Both the position numbers and the translations under genes were made by a program. The notes below the pieces were generated by a model. The model saw only the letters and a program-made list of their open reading frames with translations, had not been told where the DNA came from and searched no databases. A stretch of 64,000 nucleotides of DNA from the NCBI RefSeq assembly GCF_021390495.1, contig NZ_JAJEJP010000001.1, positions 682,001 to 746,000 of the forward strand, read 5' to 3'. Every line of letters starts with the position of its first letter. Positions within the stretch are counted from its first letter, which is position 1. The stretch is from Paraburkholderia sp. ZP32-5 (GTDB lineage: Bacteria > Pseudomonadota > Gammaproteobacteria > Burkholderiales > Burkholderiaceae). Of the stretch, positions 18,528 through 27,498 are shown piece by piece.

Positions 18528-18677
18528 CTAGGGATCCCGATGAATCTCGTCGTTACGCGCGAGCCGGCCCGATACGTTCGCGAGCAATAGCGCGAACACC
18601 ACCACGCCGATCGTCACGAACAGGAGCGCGCCGATCATCGCGGCTAATATCAGCACGGTCCAGACGAGGCCATTCAT
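18528..18677 (-). CDS. Small single-helix membrane protein
   Basis: The frame encodes 49 residues. Residues 4-34 form one long hydrophobic helix (VWTVLILAAMIGALLFVTIG and onward), and the tail GRLARNDEIHRDP is charged. I do not recognise a family. Similar short helical proteins are common and under-annotated. The gene is convergent with the chemoreceptor, its stop lying 15 bp from that gene's stop. The ribosome-binding site is weak, so the call rests on composition and a plausible topology. Confidence 0.4.
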   Translation of the reverse strand: MNGLVWTVLILAAMIGALLFVTIGVVVFALLLANVSGRLARNDEIHRDP

Positions 18678-18970
18678 CTCTATGCGACTCCAGCATGTCG
18701 TAACGCATGCTAGTCCTCGCGGCGGCGATTTTATGTACGTTGCCCGCCGTAGTTCTGTCCGCGTGCGTCGAACTCTCCGCACATTGCGCCACCGCATGGC
18801 GCAATGTGCGGGGTGATGCCTGTGTATCGCGATGGCTTTCGCGAACCTGCCGGTGCCACACGCATATATTGATGCAATCGCCGGTATGCCGGCCGACCAG
18901 GCGATAACGGCCCACATTCGTCTTTCATCGCAGCTGTTGCGGAAATGGCATAGCACGGATACGCCACGCG

Positions 18971-19012
18971 CTGGCGGAATCGAACCGGGTCGCCTCAGAC
19001 ACAATCCGCCAG
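18971..19012. repeat. Inverted repeat with long loop
   Basis: CTGGCGGA (18971-18978) and TCCGCCAG (19005-19012) are perfect 8-bp arms with a 26-base loop. Outer CCAC (18964-18967) and GTGG (19012-19015) can extend pairing with a small bulge. The loop contains a TCGAACC string that superficially resembles a tRNA T-loop read on the other strand. Confidence 0.35.
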
Positions 19013-19049
19013 TGGTCCATCTATTGCGGTGCCGTCAGAGCTTTCAATT

Positions 19050-19077
19050 ATTAATGTTTCAGAATTGAAACATTAAT
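19050..19077. promoter_or_regulatory. 28-bp palindrome, candidate operator
   Basis: ATTAATGTTTCA (19050-19061) and TGAAACATTAAT (19066-19077) are perfect 12-bp arms around GAAT. It lies 540 bp upstream of the GlxA-type regulator in AT-rich DNA. A long, perfect AT-rich dyad is typical of an operator. There is only a weak T-run after it (CGTCGTTTTAATT), so termination is a second possibility. Confidence 0.5.
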
Positions 19078-19390
19078 CGTCGTTTTAATTTGCAAATATA
19101 AAATAACAATCAACGAATTAATCCTTTGGATCCGTAAAGCGTTTATATTGGATCAATGGATAGATGATTGCGTGCCGTGATTCATTCCGGCGGCGAAACT
19201 GGCCGCACCGGCGTTGGCGGCTAGCGGCAGGGCAGCAATGACGGGCTGACTCAGCAAGGCCCATCTCACGCAAGAATCCACTTTAAACACGCACATTCAC
19301 GCACGGATCCACGGGGCACATTGCGAGTGGCCCGCAGTGTGCGCTGCCGTACCTACCCATTTTTTAAGCTGCATTAACATTCGCCGGAAT

Positions 19391-19408
19391 GCACATTCAA
19401 TGATGTGC
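19391..19408. promoter_or_regulatory. 18-bp inverted repeat
   Basis: GCACAT (19391-19396) and ATGTGC (19403-19408) flank TCAATG. It lies 213 bp upstream of the GlxA-type regulator start and could be an operator or a chance dyad. Confidence 0.3.
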
Positions 19409-19620
19409 CGAATTGGCTATTTAATCGATTGATAGGGCAGTTGTTCCGGCATTGGTCCGAATTTCACTGCGAGGTCATGTAGGCATCGCGCCAATATGTC
19501 TGCACTTTCGGTCATGGCGGCTAAATGCTGGATATGCGCTGGCTATGATGCACTGCACAGAGTGCGCGCCCCCTGTGGCCGTAAAAGGTGAAGGTAGTCC
19601 GTTTCTTCGAGAGGATGACT

Positions 19621-20760
19621 ATGACCTGCGCGAGTCTCGAATCCGCCATGCTGCGCTGGGTGCATGCGCCGAACAAGGGCGTGCGCCGCATCGCGATCCT
19701 GATGTTCAACGACTGCTCGCTGCAGGGCGCGGGTGTGATCGCCGAAGTCTTCCAGGCGGCCAATGAACTGACCACCGCGAGTTCGGGTGCATGGCTGTAC
19801 GACGTGTCTTTCCTTTCCGCCGACGGCGGCATGATCACGTCGTCGTCCGGTTTGCGCGTGTGGACCGACGGGCTCGACGCGCGTCATTACGGCGGCTTCG
19901 ATGCGCTGTATGTCGCGGGCGGCAGAGGAGCGGCAGCGGCCGCGAACGATGAGCGGCTGATCGCATGGCTGCGCCGCGTGCGCCGTAACACCGCGATGAT
20001 CCGGCCGGTCGGCGAAGGCCGCGCGTTGCTCGATGCCGCCTATGTGCCGGGCGGCGCGCCAGGCAGCGAGGTGCGGCCGTTCGCCGGTGCTGTGAATGGC
20101 GATGACCACGCGAATGGGATGAACGGCACGAATGGTGCGAATGGTGCAAATGGCACCGGCGGCACCGGCACCGTGCACGGTGCGAACGGCACAAGCGGTA
20201 TGAACGGCGCAAACGGCGCAAACGGCGCAGCTGCGCTGAACGGCGCGCCTGCATCCGAGCACGGCGTGGTCGAGGTAAGCGACCGGCTCGAATCGATGCG
20301 CAGCGCGCTCGCGATGATCAAGCGCGATCTGGGCAACGCAACCGCGCGCATGGCAGCCGAGAGGCTGCTGTCCGATTCGTGCACGAACCTCGCGTCGCTG
20401 CTCGGCGAAGACGGCGGCATGAGCCCCGGCGACAAGGTGCGCGCGGCCGCGCGCTGGCTGCAGGAAAACTGCCAGCAGCCGATTTCGATTGCCGACGCCG
20501 CGCAGGTCGCGGCGATGAGCGAGCGCAACTTTCTGCGCCGCTTCAAGATGGAAATGGGCATTACGCCATCGAGTTTTCTGCTGCACGAGCGTCTCGCGGT
20601 CACGTGCAGCCTGTTGACCGAATCCGAATTGCCGGTCGACAAGATTGCCCGCCGCACCGGCATGGGCAACGGCGACCGCCTTGCGAAAGTGTTCCGCAAG
20701 CGCATGAGGATTTCCCCCACCGAATTCAGGATTCAAAGCCGCCGGATGACCGGCGGCTAG
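19621..20760 (+). CDS. GlxA/AraC-type transcriptional regulator of the exopolysaccharide locus
   Basis: This 379-residue regulator has an N-terminal DJ-1/PfpI-like ligand domain (about residues 20-150, starting RRIAILMFNDCSLQGAGVIA). Its C-terminal AraC helix-turn-helix covers about residues 275-370 (ARWLQENCQQPISIADAAQV, MSERNFLRRFKMEMG, and ARRTGMGNGDRLAKVFRKR). Between them, residues about 158-210 form a low-complexity linker made of repeated Asn-Gly-Ala/Thr units, encoded by near-identical 9-bp repeats. The linker interrupts the region where the second half of the ligand domain would normally be. ATG 19621 is spaced correctly from GAGAGG. It is encoded directly upstream of manC in the same direction and is a likely local regulator. 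Confidence 0.82.
   Translation: MTCASLESAMLRWVHAPNKGVRRIAILMFNDCSLQGAGVIAEVFQAANELTTASSGAWLYDVSFLSADGGMITSSSGLRVWTDGLDARHYGGFDALYVAGGRGAAAAANDERLIAWLRRVRRNTAMIRPVGEGRALLDAAYVPGGAPGSEVRPFAGAVNGDDHANGMNGTNGANGANGTGGTGTVHGANGTSGMNGANGANGAAALNGAPASEHGVVEVSDRLESMRSALAMIKRDLGNATARMAAERLLSDSCTNLASLLGEDGGMSPGDKVRAAARWLQENCQQPISIADAAQVAAMSERNFLRRFKMEMGITPSSFLLHERLAVTCSLLTESELPVDKIARRTGMGNGDRLAKVFRKRMRISPTEFRIQSRRMTGG
20109..20245 (+). repeat. In-frame 9-bp repeats coding Asn-Gly-Ala units
   Basis: Units of the form AAYGGYGCN recur about a dozen times with interruptions (ACC, ATG, GTGCAC). All stay in frame and encode the Asn-Gly-rich linker of the GlxA-type regulator. Such an array is prone to slip-strand length change without breaking the frame. 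Confidence 0.7.
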
Positions 20761-20775
20761 CGACGACGGGATCAA

Positions 20776-20810
20776 CCCGGCGGCGCGCGATCGCCGCCGC
20801 GCCGGGACCG
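20776..20810 (+). terminator. Possible GC-rich hairpin between regulator and manC
   Basis: CCCGGCG (20776-20782) pairs with CGCCGGG (20800-20806), with further internal GC pairing, and is followed by ACCG and then TTTT. It lies 16 bp after the regulator stop. It may partly separate regulator transcription from manC. The T-run is short and displaced, so this is tentative. Confidence 0.35.
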
Positions 20811-20842
20811 TTTTCTAATTCGAGAAAGATAAGGACGCGCCA

Positions 20843-22441
20843 ATGTTGACGCACGGATCTGTGAACGCCGCAAATATCGACCCGAGCGGAGCGAGCGCTG
20901 GGGCGGCGGGTGCCGCTTGCACGCGCATCGTTCCGGTGATTCTCGCGGGCGGTTCGGGCACGCGCCTGTGGCCCGTATCGCGCGAGAATTTTCCGAAGCA
21001 GCTGATCGACGTGGTCGGTTCCGACTCGCTGCTGCAAGCGACCGCGCGGCGGCTCGACGGCTTTCCTTCCGGCTGGAGCGTAGATGCGTCGCCGATCGTC
21101 GTCTGCGGCGATGAACATCGCTTCGTGATTGCCGAACAGCTTCATGAAAACGGCGTCGATGCGCGTCTGATCGTCGAACCGGCGCGGCGCGATACCGCCC
21201 CCGCGCTGACGCTTGCGGCTTCGCTCGCGCGTGCCGATGCAGCCGGCGGCGACGCGGTGCTGATCGTGATGCCCGCCGATCACGCGATCGCCGACGTGCC
21301 CGCTTTGCAGCGCGCGCTTGCCTGCGCGGCGCGCCATGCGCAAGCCGGCGCGATCGCAACGCTCGGCGTGCCGCCGACGCGGCCCGATACCGGCTTCGGC
21401 TATATCCGCATCGGCGCGGCGCTGCCCGACGGCGGTCATGCGATCGATGGCTTCGTCGAGAAGCCTGCCGCGGAAATCGCCGCGCAATACGTAGCGGCCG
21501 GCACGTACTGGTGGAACAGCGGCATCTTCATCGTGCGCGCGAGTGTGTGGCTCGATACGCTCGCGCGCTTGCGTCCCGACATGCGCGCACCGTGCGAAAG
21601 CGCGTTTGCCGGCGGCAGCAAGGACGGCGCGGTATTTCGTCCGGCAACCGAAGCGTTTGTCCAGGTGCCCGCCGATTCGATCGACTACGCGGTGATGGAG
21701 CGTCTGACCGACTCACCGGCCGGCGCTGCGCAACGCGATGGCGCGAGCACTGACGGCCAGACGAGCGGCGAGGCGGGCGGCGGGGTGAATGGTATTCCGC
21801 CCGGCGTCGTGGTGCCGCTCGAAGCCGGCTGGTCCGACCTCGGCTCGTGGGATGCCGTCTGGGCCGCGATGGAAAAAGACTCGAGCGGCAACGCTGGACG
21901 CGGGCGCGTGACCTTCGAAGGCGCGGTGTCGTGCTACGCGCATTCGGAAGGGCGGCTCGTCGCCTGTGTCGGCACCGCGAACGTGGTCGTCGTGGAAACC
22001 GCCGACGCGGTGCTGGTGGTCGACCGCTCGCACGTGCAGGACGTCAAGGGGCTCGTGTCACGCATCAAGGCGCAGAACGCGCCCGAGGCCGACGCGCATC
22101 GCAAGGTACGGCGCCCGTGGGGCTTCTACGATTCGATCGATCACGGCGAGCGCTTCCAGGTCAAGCGTATCGTCGTCACGCCGGGCGCGAAGCTGTCGCT
22201 GCAACTGCATCATCACCGCGCCGAGCACTGGGTCGTGGTGCGCGGCACTGCGCTCGTCACGCGCGGCGAAGAACAGTTTCTGCTGAGCGAAAACGAATCG
22301 ACGTTTATCCCGCTCGGCACGCGTCACCGGCTCGAAAACCCGGGCAAGGTGCCGCTCGAAATCATCGAAGTCCAGTCCGGCACGTATCTCGGTGAGGACG
22401 ACATCGTGAGGTTCAACGACAACTACGGCCGCTGCCCGTAA
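20843..22441 (+). CDS. manC: Mannose-1-phosphate guanylyltransferase / mannose-6-phosphate isomerase
   Basis: This 532-residue bifunctional enzyme makes mannose-6-phosphate and GDP-mannose for exopolysaccharide. Residues about 30-330 form the nucleotidyltransferase, with [19 protein letters not shown] near 35-53, PADHAI, and FVEKPAAEIAA. The C-terminal cupin-type isomerase has RPWGFYDSIDHGERFQVKRI and LSLQLHHHRAEHWVVV. Slightly longer than the usual 470-480 residues, it has an N-terminal tail of about 30 residues and a Gly/Asp-rich insert near 295-310. AAGGA precedes ATG 20843. The equivalent gene in the cepacian cluster is bceA. It heads the operon with the initiating transferase downstream. 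Confidence 0.93.
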   Translation: MLTHGSVNAANIDPSGASAGAAGAACTRIVPVILAGGSGTRLWPVSRENFPKQLIDVVGSDSLLQATARRLDGFPSGWSVDASPIVVCGDEHRFVIAEQLHENGVDARLIVEPARRDTAPALTLAASLARADAAGGDAVLIVMPADHAIADVPALQRALACAARHAQAGAIATLGVPPTRPDTGFGYIRIGAALPDGGHAIDGFVEKPAAEIAAQYVAAGTYWWNSGIFIVRASVWLDTLARLRPDMRAPCESAFAGGSKDGAVFRPATEAFVQVPADSIDYAVMERLTDSPAGAAQRDGASTDGQTSGEAGGGVNGIPPGVVVPLEAGWSDLGSWDAVWAAMEKDSSGNAGRGRVTFEGAVSCYAHSEGRLVACVGTANVVVVETADAVLVVDRSHVQDVKGLVSRIKAQNAPEADAHRKVRRPWGFYDSIDHGERFQVKRIVVTPGAKLSLQLHHHRAEHWVVVRGTALVTRGEEQFLLSENESTFIPLGTRHRLENPGKVPLEIIEVQSGTYLGEDDIVRFNDNYGRCP

Positions 22442-22497
22442 GCGGCACTTCCACGCCTTTATTTGCGAACAGGAACCGCGGGAAAGAGGTAAGCAAA

Positions 22498-23883
22498 ATG
22501 CGCAAGTTTCAGGATCTGCTCGCGCGGATTTTCGATGTGCTACTGGTGCTGCTAGGCGCGACTGTCGCGTCGCAGATCCGCTTCGACTATCTGGGCCAGT
22601 CCGGTTTTTACTGGGTGCTGGTGATGTTTTCGGCCGCGTTCGCGCTGGCCATCTTTCCCGCGTTCGGCGTGTACGAATCGTGGCGCGGCCGCTCGAAACT
22701 CGCGCTCGCCGGGCAGGTGTCGCTCGCATGGCTGATCGTGCAGGCCTGCGCGCTGGTGCTGATGTACTCGCTGCATCGCAGTGATTTCGTGTCGCGCCTG
22801 TGGTTCTCGTACTGGACCGCGGTGACGGGCGGCATGTTGATCGCGTACCGGCTGATTACCCATGCGGTGCTCGCTCGCGCGCGCGGTGCCGGCATGAACC
22901 TGCATCAGGTCGCGATCGTCGGCAGCGGCTCGCAGTGCGACGCGATCATTCGCCGTATCGAAGCGACGCCGACCGCCGGCTTTCGCGCGACTGCCGTGTA
23001 CAACACGAAGTCCGAGCTGTCCGGCGTCGCGGATCCGCGCGTGCCGGTGTTCGACAGTGTCGACGCATTCGCCGAATACATCCGCACTAATGATGTGCAC
23101 GAGCTGTGGCTGATGCTGTCGCTGTCGGAAGAGCCGCTGATCTGCTCGCTGATCGGCGAGTTCCGCGACGATCTCGTCAACATCCGCTTCATGCCGGACG
23201 TACGCAGCCATGCGCTCTTCGAAGGCAGCGGCGTGGTCGATCTGCTCGGCGTGCCGGCGATCAATCTGGTGGCGTCGCCGCTGTCGGCGAATGCGATGCT
23301 GAAAAAGGAAATCTTCGATCGCCTGTTTGCGGCAACCGCGCTGTGTGCACTCGCGCCGCTGCTGCTCGCGATCTCGATTGCGGTGAAGCTTTCTTCGCGC
23401 GGTCCGGTGCTGTTCAAACAGAAGCGCAAGGGCGCGGACGGTCGTGTGTTCACGATCTACAAGTTCCGCTCGATGCGCGTGCATACCGAAGCGAAGGGCA
23501 CGTTGAGCCAGGCGACGCGCAACGACAAGCGCGTGACGAAAGTCGGCGCGTTCCTGCGTCGCACGAGTCTCGACGAGCTGCCGCAATTCTTCAACGTGTT
23601 GCGTGGCGACATGTCGGTCGTAGGACCGCGTCCCCATGCGCTCGAGCACGACGACCTCTATCAGAAAGTGGTCGCGGGCTATATCAATCGCTACCGGATC
23701 AAGCCGGGTATTACGGGTTGGGCGCAAATCAACGGCTTTCGTGGCGAGACCGACCGCATCGAGAAGATGGAGCGGCGCGTCGAACATGATCTGTATTACC
23801 TGGGTCACTGGTCGTTCGCACTCGACATGCGGATCATCGGCGCGACGATTGTCGCCGGACTGGTACATCGAAACGCTTACTAA
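22498..23883 (+). CDS. Undecaprenyl-phosphate glucose phosphotransferase (WcaJ/BceB type)
   Basis: This 461-residue membrane enzyme moves a hexose-1-phosphate (usually glucose) onto undecaprenyl phosphate, the first step of repeat-unit assembly. Four to five N-terminal helices come first, then a CoA-binding-like Rossmann domain (about 140-250). A further helix near 280-300 precedes the catalytic domain. That domain shows KFRSMR, RRTSLDELPQFFNVLRGDMS, VGPRPHA and KPGITGWAQINGFRGET, which are diagnostic of polyisoprenyl-phosphate hexose-1-phosphate transferases. AGAGGT precedes ATG 22498. It is in an operon with manC (56 bp) and wza (43 bp). Confidence 0.92.
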   Translation: MRKFQDLLARIFDVLLVLLGATVASQIRFDYLGQSGFYWVLVMFSAAFALAIFPAFGVYESWRGRSKLALAGQVSLAWLIVQACALVLMYSLHRSDFVSRLWFSYWTAVTGGMLIAYRLITHAVLARARGAGMNLHQVAIVGSGSQCDAIIRRIEATPTAGFRATAVYNTKSELSGVADPRVPVFDSVDAFAEYIRTNDVHELWLMLSLSEEPLICSLIGEFRDDLVNIRFMPDVRSHALFEGSGVVDLLGVPAINLVASPLSANAMLKKEIFDRLFAATALCALAPLLLAISIAVKLSSRGPVLFKQKRKGADGRVFTIYKFRSMRVHTEAKGTLSQATRNDKRVTKVGAFLRRTSLDELPQFFNVLRGDMSVVGPRPHALEHDDLYQKVVAGYINRYRIKPGITGWAQINGFRGETDRIEKMERRVEHDLYYLGHWSFALDMRIIGATIVAGLVHRNAY

Positions 23884-23926
23884 GACATGTAGGTAAAAAC
23901 GCCTCGGGGCGCTAGGAGGAAATATT

Positions 23927-25066
23927 ATGAGCTCGCTTGGTTTTCGCACGGGAAGTCTCGTGGTTTTCGCTAGTGCGGCGCTGCTCTCCGGATGCGGAAG
24001 CGTGCCGGGACAACGAATGATCGTGCCGGCTTCGATTCAGGACACGGGTGGGGAATTCAGTACCGAAGCTGCGCAGCAGAAGCAGATTCAGATCACCGAC
24101 ATCAACCTCGCGCTGGTCAAGAAGCTGAAGGCCGACCAGGATGGCATGGCGCTGCCGCAGGACATCTCGGCGCTGTTCGGCAAGCCGGCCCCGTATCGGG
24201 TCGGCCCCGGCGACGTGCTGCAGATTGTCGTGTGGGATCACCCGGAACTCGCCGCCGCGCTCGGGCAGCCGACGCAGACCTCGCGTCCGTCGGATGCGAT
24301 CCCGGGCTTCCTGATCGACGACAGCGGCAACGTGCAGTTTCCGTATGCCGGCAATCTGCACGTCGCGGGCCAGGACGTCGGCACGATTCAGCGCGAACTG
24401 CTGCGGCGTCTGAGCAAGGTCTATCAGAAGCCCGAAGTGACGGTGCGGGTCGCGTCGTTCCGCAACGCGCAGGTGATGATCGACGGCGAAGTGCGCACGC
24501 CCGGCAGCCAGTCGGTGACCGACGTGCCGATGTCGCTCACCAATGCGATCGGCCTGAGCGGCGGCTTCACGACGACCGCGGACCGCAGCCGCGTCGATCT
24601 GATCCGCAACAGCCAGACGTATGCGCTGAACTTTGACGAGCTGATCAAGCACGGCCACAATCCGGCGGATATCTATCTGCAGCCGGGCGATCTGGTGCGG
24701 GTGCCGGCGCGCGAGGACAGCGGCGTCTACGTGATGGGCGAAGTCAACAAGCCGGCCACGGTGCTGCCGTTGCGTAACGGCTCGTTGACGCTGTCGCAGG
24801 CGATCTCCGATGGCGGCAGCTTCGACTCGAACACGGCCGCGGCGCAGCAGCTGTTCGTGATCCGCGGCTCGACCAGCGACTCGCCGCAGATCTATCACCT
24901 CGACGCGACGTCGCCGGTGGCGATGCTGCTCGCGAACCAGTTCGAGCTGCAGCCGAAGGACATCGTGTACGTCGGCCAGGGTGGTCTGGTCCGCTTCAAC
25001 CGTGTGTTGAACCTGCTGTTGCCGGCGATCAACGCGGCTGTGACGGGAGTCGTCGTTTCGAAGTGA
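23927..25066 (+). CDS. Wza-type outer-membrane polysaccharide export lipoprotein
   Basis: The protein has 379 residues. A lipoprotein signal peptide ends in LLSGC with lipidated Cys23. The polysaccharide-export (PES) domain follows (RVGPGDVLQIVVWDHPEL and DDSGNVQFPYAGNLHVAGQD), with two SLBB-like domains (QVMIDGEVRTPGSQSV and VYVMGEVNKPATVLPLRNG). A C-terminal amphipathic helix (LNLLLPAINAAVTGVVVSK) would line the outer-membrane pore. It forms the octameric export channel with the Wzc kinase encoded next. TAGGAGGA gives it one of the best ribosome-binding sites in the window. The cepacian counterpart is BceE. Confidence 0.93.
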   Translation: MSSLGFRTGSLVVFASAALLSGCGSVPGQRMIVPASIQDTGGEFSTEAAQQKQIQITDINLALVKKLKADQDGMALPQDISALFGKPAPYRVGPGDVLQIVVWDHPELAAALGQPTQTSRPSDAIPGFLIDDSGNVQFPYAGNLHVAGQDVGTIQRELLRRLSKVYQKPEVTVRVASFRNAQVMIDGEVRTPGSQSVTDVPMSLTNAIGLSGGFTTTADRSRVDLIRNSQTYALNFDELIKHGHNPADIYLQPGDLVRVPAREDSGVYVMGEVNKPATVLPLRNGSLTLSQAISDGGSFDSNTAAAQQLFVIRGSTSDSPQIYHLDATSPVAMLLANQFELQPKDIVYVGQGGLVRFNRVLNLLLPAINAAVTGVVVSK

Positions 25067-25117
25067 CGTCCGCGGTACACGTAACCTGATTTGCCAGGCC
25101 TTGTCGGGGTGAACAAT

Positions 25118-27385
25118 ATGGCGATTAACTATGACGACCGCTACGAAAGGCGCTATGACAACCGCTTTGACAACGGTTACGTGGATGTGTCGAGAGCGGG
25201 AGGGTTGCGTGTCGCGGACTATCTGCGCGCGATCGTGCGCGGCCGGCGCACGATCATCGCGATCACGTTGATCGCGCTTGCGCTCGGTGGCGCGTACGCG
25301 TTTCTCGCGCCGCCCGTGTATCGCGCGGATGTGCTGTTTCACGTCGAGGACAAGACGGCCAATGCGAGCAGGGCCGTCGGCGGCGCGTTGCCGGCCGCCG
25401 ACGGGTCCGATTCGAAGCCGTCGACGGCCGCGCAGATCGAATTGCTGAAATCGCGGCTCGTCGTCGAGGAAGCGGTGCGCACGCTGCACCTCGACATCAC
25501 GGCGACGCCGCGTTATCTGCCGGTCATCGGCGCGAGGCTCGCCAGTCTCGCGAACGGGCATTGGGGATTCAGGCTGCCGTCGTTCCTCAAGGTGCGGGGC
25601 TTCGCGTGGGGTGACGAGAGTATCGCGGTGTCGCGTTTCGATACCGCGAAGCAACTGTACGACGCAAAGTTCACGCTGGTGGCGGGCGCCAACAACACCT
25701 TCATGCTGCGCGATCCGAACGGCAACGCGATCCTGTCGGGCCGGGTCGGCGAGACGGTGCAAACCGATACCGCCGATGGCCCGATCGCGTTGCACGTCGA
25801 CCGGCTGGTCGGCGCGCCCGGTTCGCGTTTCACGCTCGCGCGCGCGTCGACGCTCGGCACGGTCGATCATCTGCAGAACACGGTGGTCGTAGAGGAGACC
25901 GCGCCGCAATCCGGTGTGATCCGCGTGAGTCTCGAAGGCGGCGATGCCGGGTTGGTCGCGGCGGTCGTCAACAACATGGCGCAGCAGTTCGTGCGTCAGG
26001 ACATCGCGAGCCAGTCGACCGAAACGCAGCACACGCTCGCGTTCCTCGAACAGCAACTGCCCGGTCTGCGCCAGCAACTCGACGACGCGGAGCAGCGCTA
26101 CAGCAAGTTCCGTAACGAACACGGCACCGTCGACATCGGCGAGGAAAACCGGCTGATGCTGCAGCAGGCCGCCGACAACAAGGCGCGGCTGCTCGATCTG
26201 CAACAGCAACGCATGGTGCTGTTGCAGCGCTTCACCGCGAGCTATCCGTCGGTCGCCGCGCTCGATGCGCAGATCGCCGCGTTGCAAAACGCGCAGGCCA
26301 CCTCGAAGCGCAGCGTGACGGTCGCGCCCGACATCGAGCAGACCGCGCAGCGGCTCAAGCAGGATCTGCAGGTCAAGACCGAGCAGTACAACAATCTGAT
26401 GAATAACGTGCAGCAACTGCGCGTGACGCAGGCGGGGCAGGTGGGCGGCGTGCGGCTCGTCGACCTCGCCGAGCCGCCGGACGATCCGGTGCGGCCGCGG
26501 CGGATGCTCGCGGTCCTGATCGCGTTTGGCGGTGGTCTCGGGCTCGGCATCGTGCTGGTGTTGCTCAAGCGCGCGCTGTGCGGCGGCGTCGAGCGGCCCG
26601 ACGACCTCGAAGCAATCCTCGGTGTGCCGGTGTTCGCGGCGGTGCCGCGCAGCCAGACGCAGTTGCGTCTGCAGAATAGCGTCGAGCATCGGCGGCGCGG
26701 GCAGCACGTGCTCGCGCATCAGGCGCCCGGCGATCTCGCGGTGGAGGGCGTGCGCAACCTGCGCACGTCGCTGCAGCTATCGCTCGATCATGCGACCAAC
26801 AACGTCGTGATGATCACCGGCTCGCGGCCCGATGCCGGCAAGTCGTTTCTGTCGGTGAATCTGTCGGCGCTGGTCGCATCGGCGCAAAAACGGGTGCTGA
26901 TCATCGACGGCGACATGCGACGCGGGGACGTGCATTCGCATTTCGGTATCTCCCATCAACCGGGTTTGTCTGATGTTTTGAATGGCGGCGATCCGTACGC
27001 GATGATCCAGCGCGACGTGCTGCCCGGTCTGGACGTGCTGGCCAAGGGTTCGCTGCCCACGCATCCGGCCGAGCTGCTGATGAGCAAACGCTTCGAAATG
27101 TTGCTTGACGAACTGAAGCCGCGGTACGACCTGGTTATTGTCGATACACCGCCGGTGTTGGCGGTGACCGACTCGACGCTGATCGGCAGATACGCAGGCA
27201 CCACGCTGCTGGTGGTGCGGCACGGCCGCCAACCGCTGCATGAGATCGTCGAGACGGCGAAACGCTTGCGCAATGGTGGCGTGGCAATGCGCGGCGTACT
27301 GCTGACCGATGTGCCGCAAGAAGCTGCGTTTCTGGGTTCCGGATATCAGGGCGGCTATTACGGCTACGACAGCATTGCCGGTTGA
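25118..27385 (+). CDS. Wzc-type polysaccharide co-polymerase / BY-kinase
   Basis: This 755-residue inner-membrane protein starts at ATG 25118; a TTG nine codons upstream is not needed. A Wzz domain with two membrane helices (about 55-75 and 455-475) brackets a periplasmic coiled coil. The tyrosine-kinase domain has Walker A SRPDAGKSFLS with Lys575, Walker A' VLIIDGDMRRG and Walker B YDLVIVDTPPV. The C-terminus GSGYQGGYYGYDSIAG is the autophosphorylated Tyr cluster. It controls chain length and export with Wza. No Wzb-type phosphatase gene, normally adjacent, is present in the locus. The cepacian counterpart is BceF. Confidence 0.93.
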   Translation: MAINYDDRYERRYDNRFDNGYVDVSRAGGLRVADYLRAIVRGRRTIIAITLIALALGGAYAFLAPPVYRADVLFHVEDKTANASRAVGGALPAADGSDSKPSTAAQIELLKSRLVVEEAVRTLHLDITATPRYLPVIGARLASLANGHWGFRLPSFLKVRGFAWGDESIAVSRFDTAKQLYDAKFTLVAGANNTFMLRDPNGNAILSGRVGETVQTDTADGPIALHVDRLVGAPGSRFTLARASTLGTVDHLQNTVVVEETAPQSGVIRVSLEGGDAGLVAAVVNNMAQQFVRQDIASQSTETQHTLAFLEQQLPGLRQQLDDAEQRYSKFRNEHGTVDIGEENRLMLQQAADNKARLLDLQQQRMVLLQRFTASYPSVAALDAQIAALQNAQATSKRSVTVAPDIEQTAQRLKQDLQVKTEQYNNLMNNVQQLRVTQAGQVGGVRLVDLAEPPDDPVRPRRMLAVLIAFGGGLGLGIVLVLLKRALCGGVERPDDLEAILGVPVFAAVPRSQTQLRLQNSVEHRRRGQHVLAHQAPGDLAVEGVRNLRTSLQLSLDHATNNVVMITGSRPDAGKSFLSVNLSALVASAQKRVLIIDGDMRRGDVHSHFGISHQPGLSDVLNGGDPYAMIQRDVLPGLDVLAKGSLPTHPAELLMSKRFEMLLDELKPRYDLVIVDTPPVLAVTDSTLIGRYAGTTLLVVRHGRQPLHEIVETAKRLRNGGVAMRGVLLTDVPQEAAFLGSGYQGGYYGYDSIAG

Positions 27386-27498
27386 ACGCGCGGTTTCCGA
27401 TGCAATGACGGACCGTGCGGCGGCTGTGTGCGCATCGAGTTCAGACGAAACCAGGGGTTCGTACAAGCATCGCGAAACATTAATCGGGAGAAGTTTCC

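Larger units (their letters stand above)
18678..19620. other. Large AT-rich, palindrome-containing spacer upstream of the exopolysaccharide regulator
   Basis: This 943-bp stretch has no gene I can support. The part from about 19030 to 19450 is clearly AT-rich compared with its surroundings. It contains three inverted repeats, listed separately. It probably carries the promoter and upstream control sites of the GlxA-type regulator, and AT-richness suggests binding by nucleoid proteins such as H-NS/MvaT types. Confidence 0.5.

Noticed and set aside
18975..19010. tRNA T-loop-like string (reads as GGTTCGATTCC on the minus strand)
   Set aside because: No acceptor, D or anticodon arms can be folded around it, and the T-stem does not pair. 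It is the loop of an inverted repeat, not a tRNA or a clear attachment site.
23912..26719. A 935-codon open frame antisense to wza-wzc
   Set aside because: Long antisense frames are expected in GC-rich genes. The protein is Arg/His/Asp-rich, with no domain and no ribosome-binding site, while the sense strand encodes clear Wza and Wzc.
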